A stretch of 10,368 bases of DNA from Leucobacter sp. (lineage in GTDB: Bacteria; Actinomycetota; Actinomycetes; Actinomycetales; Microbacteriaceae): positions 1-10,368 of the forward strand of contig JAPSIU010000075.1 in assembly GCA_031178565.1 (NCBI GenBank), read 5' to 3'. Position 1 is the stretch's first letter. Each line of letters begins with the position of its first letter. Positions 6,179-10,368 of this stretch are shown piece by piece. Made by a program: the position numbers and the translations under genes. The notes beneath the pieces were generated by a model. The model was not told the origin of the DNA, did not search any database, and worked only from the letters and a program-made list of their open reading frames with translations.

Positions 6179-6973
6179 GTGTCCATCAACTCCCAGCTCA
6201 CCCAGCTCAAGCGCCCCATGAACCTTCGCGAGACGGTGCTCAACCAGCTCCGCACCGCGATCATCACGGGCGAGCTGAAGGAGGGCGAGCTCGTCTCCGC
6301 CCCCACGCTCGGCCAGGCGCTCGGCGTCTCCGCCACCCCGGTGCGCGAGGCGATGATGGACCTGGCAAGGGAGGGTCTCGTCGAGACGGTGAAGAACAAG
6401 GGCTTCCGGGTCACGAGCATGAGCGACAAGGATCTCGACGATCTCGCCGCGATCCGACTGCTCATCGAACCGCCGGCCGTGCGCAAGGTCGCCGAGGAGG
6501 CGGATGCGATCCCCGAGGAGGCCTTCGACGAGATGCTCGAGATCGCCGAGCGCTGCCAGCGTGGCGCCGAGGCCGAGGATCTGAGCGAGTACCTCACGAA
6601 CGACCGGGCCTTCCACGCCCTGGTGCTCTCCTTCACCGGCAATGCGCAACTGGTCGAGCTCGCGACCTCGCTGCGCATCCGCACCCGCATGTACGGGCTC
6701 GTCGCACTGGCGGAGGAGGGTCGTCTCACCTCCAGCGCGCGCGAGCACCAGGAGCTCGTCCGGCTGCTTCGCGCGGGCGACGGAGCGGGCGCCGAGGCCC
6801 TCATGCGCGCCCACATCGGCCACGCGCGGGCCATCTGGGCGACCGGCGATTCCGAACCGGGCGCGGGTACCGGCGGGAACCCGGGCACGGGCGCGAATCC
6901 AGACACGGGCGCGAATCCGGACACCGATTCAAACACAGACACAGACCTAGACACAGAACGACGGAGAACATGA
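6179..6973 (+). CDS. GntR-family regulator with FCD domain
   Basis: The product is a 264-residue DNA-binding regulator. Residues ~16-78 form the GntR winged helix (LRETVLNQLRTAIITGELKE, then LGVSATPVREAM and KGFRVT). The FCD ligand domain carries the expected metal set: Asp142 and His146 (NDRAFHALV), His190 (SAREHQEL) and His212 (MRAHIGHA). The start is GTG at 6179 with GAGGAG (6168-6173) 5 nt upstream; an earlier in-frame ATG at 6101 lies inside the preceding gene. FCD regulators are usually repressors released by a carboxylate or amino-acid catabolite, so autoregulation of this operon and of the divergent symporter through the TGTG-N6-CACA sites is likely. The last ~40 residues are an odd low-complexity Asn/Thr/Gly/Asp tail made of 6-residue repeats. 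Its stop overlaps the next start (ATGA). Confidence 0.9.
   Translation: MSINSQLTQLKRPMNLRETVLNQLRTAIITGELKEGELVSAPTLGQALGVSATPVREAMMDLAREGLVETVKNKGFRVTSMSDKDLDDLAAIRLLIEPPAVRKVAEEADAIPEEAFDEMLEIAERCQRGAEAEDLSEYLTNDRAFHALVLSFTGNAQLVELATSLRIRTRMYGLVALAEEGRLTSSAREHQELVRLLRAGDGAGAEALMRAHIGHARAIWATGDSEPGAGTGGNPGTGANPDTGANPDTDSNTDTDLDTERRRT
6869..6958 (+). repeat. 18-bp coding minisatellite at the GntR C-terminus
   Basis: Five degenerate 18-bp units encode TGGNPG, TGANPD, TGANPD, TDSNTD and TDLDTE. Units 2 and 3 are identical except for one synonymous base. The last two units turn AC-rich (ACA, GAC, TCA, CTA codons), unlike the GC-rich third positions of the rest of the gene. The encoded tail is acidic and probably disordered, and lies outside the FCD fold. 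Confidence 0.75.
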
Positions 6974-8181
6974 GCCAGACCGCAGACGTCATCGTCGTGG
7001 GCGCCGGGATCGTCGGCAGCGCCACGGCCTACTTCGCGGCGAAGGCCGGCCTCAGCGTCACCGTGATCGAGCGCGACCTCCCCGCGAGCGGCACGACGTC
7101 GCGGTGCGAGGGCAACGTGCTCGTCTCCGACAAGGAGCTCGGCCCCGAGCTCGAGCTCACGCGGTACTCGCTCGACCTGTGGAAGGGCGAACTCGCCGAG
7201 TTCGGGCACCTCTGGGAGTTCGACGCCAAGGGCGGCATCATCGTCGCCTCGCGCGAGTCCAGCCTCGCCTCGCTCGAGCGGCTCACCGCCGCGCAGCGGG
7301 GGCACGGGATCGAGGCGCAGCGCATCGACGTCGACGAGCTGCGCCGCTACGAGCCGCACATCACGGATCGGGCGATGGGCGCGGCCTACTACCCGGAGGA
7401 CAGCCAGCTGCAGCCGATCCTCGCCGCATCCCACCTGCTGCGTCTCGCCGTCGGCCTCGGCGCGCAGGTCCACGTGAGGACGCCGGTGACGGGCTTCCTC
7501 CGCGCCCCCGCGAGCGGGAGGCCCGACGGTGGCGACCACGTCGTCGGCGTGCGGACCCCGAAGGGCGACTTCTCGGCGGCGAACGTCGTCAACACCACCG
7601 GGACCTGGGGCGGCGAGGTCGCCTCCTTCGCGGGGGTCGATCTCCCGGTGCTCCCCCGCCGCGGATTCGTGCTCGTGACCGAGCCGCTCCCGCCGATGGT
7701 CCACCACAAGGTGTACGCCGCCGAGTACGTCGACAACGTGGGCAGCTCCGACGCCGGACTCCAGGCGTCTCCCGTCGTCGAGGGCACCCCGGCCGGCACG
7801 ATCCTCATCGGTTCGAGCCGGGAGCGCGTCGGCTTCGACAGCGCCGTCAGCACGGACGCCCTCCGCACCATCGCGCGCAACGCGATCGCGCTCTTCCCCT
7901 TCCTCGAGGGGGTGCGCATGATGCGTCACTACCACGGCTTCCGCCCCTACTGCCCCGATCATCTTCCGGTGATCGGCCCCGATCCGCGCGCTCCGGGACT
8001 CTGGCACGCGTGCGGGCACGAGGGCGCCGGGATCGGGCTCGCCGCGGGCACCGGCAAACTGCTCGCCCAGGCTCTCGCGGGCGGCTCGACCGACCTGCCG
8101 CTCGCCCCCTTCGCCCCCGAGCGCTTCGACGTCGCCGAATCCCCCGAACACCACGACACCCCAGAGGAGGCCTCCGCGTGA
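6970..8181 (+). CDS. FAD-dependent D-amino-acid dehydrogenase, DAO-type subunit (probable D-hydroxyproline dehydrogenase)
   Basis: This 403-residue protein has the DAO/glycine-oxidase fold. An N-terminal FAD-binding motif VIVVGAGIVGSATA (7-20) ends with the ribose-binding acid in VTVIERD (Glu34). The C-terminal signature GFRPYCPDHLPVIGP (323-337), followed by HACGHEGAGIGLAAGTG, completes the flavin and substrate site. It is expected to be the catalytic subunit oxidising cis-4-hydroxy-D-proline (or D-proline) to the cyclic imine. Order and overlap with a small [2Fe-2S] gene and a larger flavoprotein gene match the heteromeric LhpB/E/F-type D-hydroxyproline dehydrogenase, related to HcnABC. The ATG overlaps the regulator's stop, with GGAG at 6963-6966. 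There is no signal peptide or membrane segment. Other D-amino acids or sarcosine-like substrates cannot be excluded. Confidence 0.85.
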   Translation: MSQTADVIVVGAGIVGSATAYFAAKAGLSVTVIERDLPASGTTSRCEGNVLVSDKELGPELELTRYSLDLWKGELAEFGHLWEFDAKGGIIVASRESSLASLERLTAAQRGHGIEAQRIDVDELRRYEPHITDRAMGAAYYPEDSQLQPILAASHLLRLAVGLGAQVHVRTPVTGFLRAPASGRPDGGDHVVGVRTPKGDFSAANVVNTTGTWGGEVASFAGVDLPVLPRRGFVLVTEPLPPMVHHKVYAAEYVDNVGSSDAGLQASPVVEGTPAGTILIGSSRERVGFDSAVSTDALRTIARNAIALFPFLEGVRMMRHYHGFRPYCPDHLPVIGPDPRAPGLWHACGHEGAGIGLAAGTGKLLAQALAGGSTDLPLAPFAPERFDVAESPEHHDTPEEASA

Positions 8182-8504
8182 GCTCGTCAGAACCCCGGGA
8201 CGCGGTTCCCGCCCCCTCGCGCGTGCGCGCGGCATTCGAGGGCGAGCCGCTCGAGGCGGAGGCCGGCGCGAGCGTCGCGGCGGCGCTCATCGGCGAGGGC
8301 AGGCAGGCCTGGCGGACGACGCGCGAGGGAAGGCCCCGCGGGCTCTTCTGCGGGATCGGCGTCTGCTACGACTGTCTTGTCGAGATCGACGGGGAGTCGG
8401 GCCAGCGCGCGTGCATGATCCCGCTGCGGGACGGCATGGAGGTGCGTCGCACCGGCGTGCCCGGCGACGCGCGGACGATCGACGACGAGGAGGCCTCGCG
8501 ATGA
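8178..8504 (+). CDS. Small [2Fe-2S] subunit of the D-amino-acid dehydrogenase
   Basis: This 108-residue ferredoxin-like protein has the Fer2_4-type plant ferredoxin cysteine pattern: Cys58, Cys63 and Cys66 in FCGIGVCYDC, and Cys79 in QRACM. Such small proteins are electron-transfer subunits of HcnABC, sarcosine-oxidase-like and D-hydroxyproline dehydrogenase complexes, binding one [2Fe-2S] cluster between two flavoproteins. GTG at 8178 overlaps the upstream stop (GTGA), with GAGGAGG (8164-8170) 7 nt before it; the longer open frame upstream is only a shadow of the DAO gene. The stop overlaps the next ATG. The tight overlaps suggest stoichiometric production of the three subunits. Confidence 0.88.
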   Translation: MSSSEPRDAVPAPSRVRAAFEGEPLEAEAGASVAAALIGEGRQAWRTTREGRPRGLFCGIGVCYDCLVEIDGESGQRACMIPLRDGMEVRRTGVPGDARTIDDEEASR

Positions 8505-10063
8505 GCGGCACGAACGCGACGGCCGGCACGAATGCGGCGGCCAGCACGAACGCGGCGTCGAGCACGAACGCGGCGGCCGCCGCCGACCCGCTCACGCGTC
8601 CCACCGCGCCGGCGCCTCTCTTCGACGTCGCGGTCGTCGGCGCCGGACCGGCGGGGCTCGCAGCCGCGGGCGCGGCCGCGTCGCAGGGGTCCCGCGTCGC
8701 CGTGATCGACTCGGGAGACCAGCCGGGCGGCCAGTTCTGGAGACACCGCTCGGAGGCCGCGGGAATCGAGGACGACGGCGCCCTGCACCACGGCTGGGAC
8801 GAGTACCTCGAGCTGCGTCGCGCCTTCGACGCCGGCGTCTCGGCCGGCACCATCGCATACTTCCCCGCCACGAGCGTCTGGATGGCTCAGCGGGTCGACG
8901 ATCAGGCCCGGCCCGGCGAGACGCTCTTCACGCTGCGGCTCTCCCCCAGCCACGGCCCCGGACGCTCGGCCGTGCCCACCGTCCGCGCGTCGCGCCTCGT
9001 GATCGCGACCGGCGGCTACGACCGGCAGCTGCCCGTTCCCGGATGGGATCTGCCCGGCGTCATGGCCGCCGGCGGCATCCAGGCCTTCATCAAGCAGAAC
9101 GGCGCGCTGCCGGCGCGCCGCTTCGTCATCGCGGGCACGGGCCCGTTCCTGCTCCCGGTCGCCGCGAACATCGTGCAGGCCGGCGGCTCGGTCGCGACGG
9201 TCTGCGAATCCGCGAACCTCAGCGGCTGGCTGCCCCGCGCGCACCGCGCCGCCGGCGTGCCCGCGAAGGCGCTCGAGGGAGCCGGCTACGCCTGGGCGTT
9301 CGTGCGGAACCGCATCCCGTACCGCACCCGCACGGTGATCACCGAGATCCTCGGCGAGGACCGCGTCCGGGCCGTGCGCACCGCTCGGCTGCGCGGCGAC
9401 GGCGAGATCGTCGCGGGCAGCGAGCGCCTCATCGAGGGGATCGACGGCGTCGGCCTCGGCTGGGGCTTCACCCCGCAGCTCGAACTCCCCGTGCAGCTCG
9501 GCGCGGAGACGCGGCAGGACGTCGACGGCTCGCTGATCGCGGTGGTCGACGAGGGCCAGCGGTCCTCGGTCCCGGGCCTCCTCCTCGCGGGAGAGCTCAC
9601 GGGTGTCGGAGGATCGGCGCTCGCGGTGATCGAGGGCAGGATCGCCGGCAGGGTCGCGGGCGCAGAGTCGCGCGGCCGCCGTGCCGCGGCGACCGCCGCC
9701 GAGCTCCGCGCGATCCGACGCCAGCGATCGTTCGCCGAGGCGATGCACCTCGCCCACCCGATCCCTCGCGGGTGGGCAAGCCTCGTGCGCGACGACACGA
9801 TCGCCTGCCGCTGCGAGGAGGTGCGCGTCGGCGAGATCCGGAGTGCGCGGGAGACGCTCTCGGGCGACGACGCCCGCACGCAGAAGGGCGTCACGCGCGC
9901 CGGCATGGGCTGGTGCCAGGGCCGGGTCTGCGGCTTCGCCGTGTCGTGCCTCGCGTCCGAATCCGACGCGATGTCGCCGTCGGCAGCCTCGCTCGCCCAG
10001 TCCGCCAAGCGCCCACTCGCGCAACCGGTGCCGCTGGGAGCGCTCGCGGACCTCGACGGCTGA
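8501..10063 (+). CDS. FAD/NAD(P)-fold subunit with BFD-like [2Fe-2S] domain (D-hydroxyproline dehydrogenase large subunit)
   Basis: This 520-residue flavoprotein of the pyridine-nucleotide-disulfide-oxidoreductase fold resembles HcnB/LhpF subunits. FAD binding is shown by DVAVVGAGPAGLAAAG (42-57) and GDQPGGQFW (72-80). A second nucleotide-binding fold follows RFVIAGTGPFLLPVA, and GLLLAGELTGVGG is the second FAD motif. The C-terminal domain carries four cysteines of a BFD-like [2Fe-2S] site: Cys436 and Cys438 (CRCEEV), Cys472 and Cys477 (CQGRVC), preceded by VTRAGMGW. The expected role is to relay electrons from the DAO subunit to an acceptor not encoded here. The ATG at 8501 overlaps the previous stop, with GAGGAGG (8487-8493) 7 nt upstream. 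The first ~29 residues are a Thr/Asn/Ala repeat that does not look like a signal peptide. It is the last gene of the operon in view. Confidence 0.87.
   Translation: MSGTNATAGTNAAASTNAASSTNAAAAADPLTRPTAPAPLFDVAVVGAGPAGLAAAGAAASQGSRVAVIDSGDQPGGQFWRHRSEAAGIEDDGALHHGWDEYLELRRAFDAGVSAGTIAYFPATSVWMAQRVDDQARPGETLFTLRLSPSHGPGRSAVPTVRASRLVIATGGYDRQLPVPGWDLPGVMAAGGIQAFIKQNGALPARRFVIAGTGPFLLPVAANIVQAGGSVATVCESANLSGWLPRAHRAAGVPAKALEGAGYAWAFVRNRIPYRTRTVITEILGEDRVRAVRTARLRGDGEIVAGSERLIEGIDGVGLGWGFTPQLELPVQLGAETRQDVDGSLIAVVDEGQRSSVPGLLLAGELTGVGGSALAVIEGRIAGRVAGAESRGRRAAATAAELRAIRRQRSFAEAMHLAHPIPRGWASLVRDDTIACRCEEVRVGEIRSARETLSGDDARTQKGVTRAGMGWCQGRVCGFAVSCLASESDAMSPSAASLAQSAKRPLAQPVPLGALADLDG
8507..8578 (+). 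repeat. Four 18-bp tandem repeats in the 5' end of the large subunit gene
   Basis: Four consecutive 18-bp units (8507-8524, 8525-8542, 8543-8560, 8561-8578) share the core GCACGAA(C/T)GCG and encode GTNATA, GTNAAA, STNAAS and STNAAA. They form a flexible N-terminal extension just before the FAD-binding domain. Copy number is likely to vary between strains, without frameshift because the unit is a multiple of three. Confidence 0.8.
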
Positions 10064-10082
10064 GCGATCCGGGGCTCGGGAT

Positions 10083-10131
10083 CGGAGGCTCTCCCGCCTC
10101 CGGGGTCGGGATCGGAGGCTCTCCCGCCTCC
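10083..10131 (+). terminator. Tandem duplicated hairpins after the operon
   Basis: The stretch 10076-10101 is repeated exactly at 10106-10131 (period 30 bp). Each copy holds the stem GGAGGC-TCTCCC-GCCTCC, extended to 7 bp in the first copy. It starts about 20 nt after the stop of the last gene. No U-tract follows, so the role as terminator is a positional guess. Confidence 0.5.
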
Positions 10132-10175
10132 CTATTCGCCCCCCTTCCGCCCGATGCCCGTCCCGCCCCCAAGCG

Positions 10176-10225
10176 CTTGGCGCGAAGTGCGACCTCAACG
10201 GCGGGAGGCCGCACTTCGCGCCAAG
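10176..10225. repeat. Long perfect inverted repeat (16-bp arms)
   Basis: CTTGGCGCGAAGTGCG (10176-10191) and its exact complement (10210-10225) flank an 18-nt centre. After one A/C mismatch the centre pairs four more bases (CCTC with GAGG), leaving an 8-nt loop AACGGCGG. It lies 112 nt past the operon's last stop in DNA with no gene. It could be a bidirectional terminator, a dispersed REP-like palindromic element or a protein-binding site. Confidence 0.7.
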
Positions 10226-10288
10226 TTGATGAGGGGCACACGGGGAAGGAGAACCGTCCTCGCGCGCTGAGCGGCCCGCCGGCGGCCC

Positions 10289-10319
10289 GCCGGCCGCGCC
10301 GCGCGCGTGCGCGGCCGGC
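10289..10319. repeat. Very GC-rich hairpin near the right edge
   Basis: GCCGGCCGCGC (10289-10299) and GCGCGGCCGGC (10309-10319) form an 11-bp stem with a 9-nt loop. Just upstream an 11-bp tandem duplication of GCGGCCCGCCG occupies 10271-10292. The remaining sequence to the window edge is G/C-only-like DNA in which I see no credible coding frame. Confidence 0.4.
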
Positions 10320-10368
10320 CCGGAGGGCTGCCGCGTGCCCGCGAGGCGCGCGGGGAGTGCGGGGGCGG

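Larger units (their letters stand above)
10064..10368. other. Non-coding region downstream of the operon
   Basis: This 305-bp stretch holds no credible gene on either strand. Open frames that cross it on the minus strand are extensions of frames shadowing the large-subunit gene. It contains the tandem hairpins, the long inverted repeat and the GC-rich hairpin listed separately. A GGAAGGAG Shine-Dalgarno-like string at 10244-10251 has no usable start codon after it. Confidence 0.6.

Noticed and set aside
5797..8235. 812-residue minus-strand open frame
   Set aside because: Its composition is Arg/Gly/Ala-rich with no recognisable domain, and it lies opposite three well-supported plus-strand genes. 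Such shadows are common in GC-rich DNA.
8507..8578. CRISPR-like array
   Set aside because: The 18-bp units are contiguous with no spacers, in frame inside a coding sequence.
6970..10063. Hydrogen cyanide synthase (hcnABC)
   Set aside because: The fold composition and gene pattern are similar, but the order (DAO subunit first) and the neighbouring epimerase, DapA-family and OCD genes fit D-hydroxyproline dehydrogenase much better.
8366..10198. 610-residue minus-strand open frame
   Set aside because: It is opposite the [2Fe-2S] and large-subunit genes, which have intact cofactor motifs. Its repeats are only the reverse of the 18-bp array.
10229..10270. Short reading frame after the long inverted repeat (ATG at 10229)
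   Set aside because: It encodes only 13 residues, its start lies close behind a strong stem, and it has no proper Shine-Dalgarno sequence.

Overview
This is a GC-rich window whose genes use GTG and TTG starts, purine-rich Shine-Dalgarno sequences and ATGA/GTGA stop-start overlaps. With PucR and GntR/FCD regulators, this suggests a high-GC actinobacterium; the Microbacteriaceae are a guess by style, not a proof. The content fits a catabolic cluster for 4-hydroxyproline, possibly also proline or D-proline.

Layout: (1) 1-1337 (+), the 3' part of a PucR-family regulator cut by the window edge. (2) 1345-2835 (-), an AGCS-family sodium:amino-acid symporter, convergent with (1), 7 bp apart. (3) 2836-3110, a divergent control region with two near-identical 14-bp inverted repeats (TGTG-N6-CACA), each on the -10 of a candidate promoter. 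(4) 3111-10063 (+), a catabolic gene train: DapA-family lyase/deaminase; a 163-bp gap with three consecutive hairpins; proline racemase/hydroxyproline epimerase family; ornithine cyclodeaminase/pyrroline-2-carboxylate reductase family; GntR/FCD regulator; then three overlapping genes for a D-amino-acid dehydrogenase: DAO-type FAD subunit, small [2Fe-2S] subunit, and FAD/NAD-fold subunit with a C-terminal BFD-like [2Fe-2S] site. (5) 10064-10368, non-coding, with a tandemly repeated hairpin, a long perfect inverted repeat (16-bp arms) and a very GC-rich hairpin.

Inferred pathway: the symporter imports trans-4-hydroxy-L-proline (or a related amino acid). The two-cysteine epimerase makes cis-4-hydroxy-D-proline. 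The three-subunit flavo-iron-sulfur dehydrogenase oxidises it to delta1-pyrroline-4-hydroxy-2-carboxylate and passes electrons to an unidentified acceptor. The DapA-family enzyme deaminates this to 2-oxoglutarate semialdehyde. The OCD-family protein probably handles delta1-pyrroline-2-carboxylate, the product if proline enters the same route. The semialdehyde dehydrogenase that would finish the pathway is not in the window. The operon-encoded GntR protein is the natural candidate to bind the paired sites.

Unusual features are an AGCS transporter with altered family signatures, 18-bp coding minisatellites at one end of two proteins in the operon, and the clustered hairpins.
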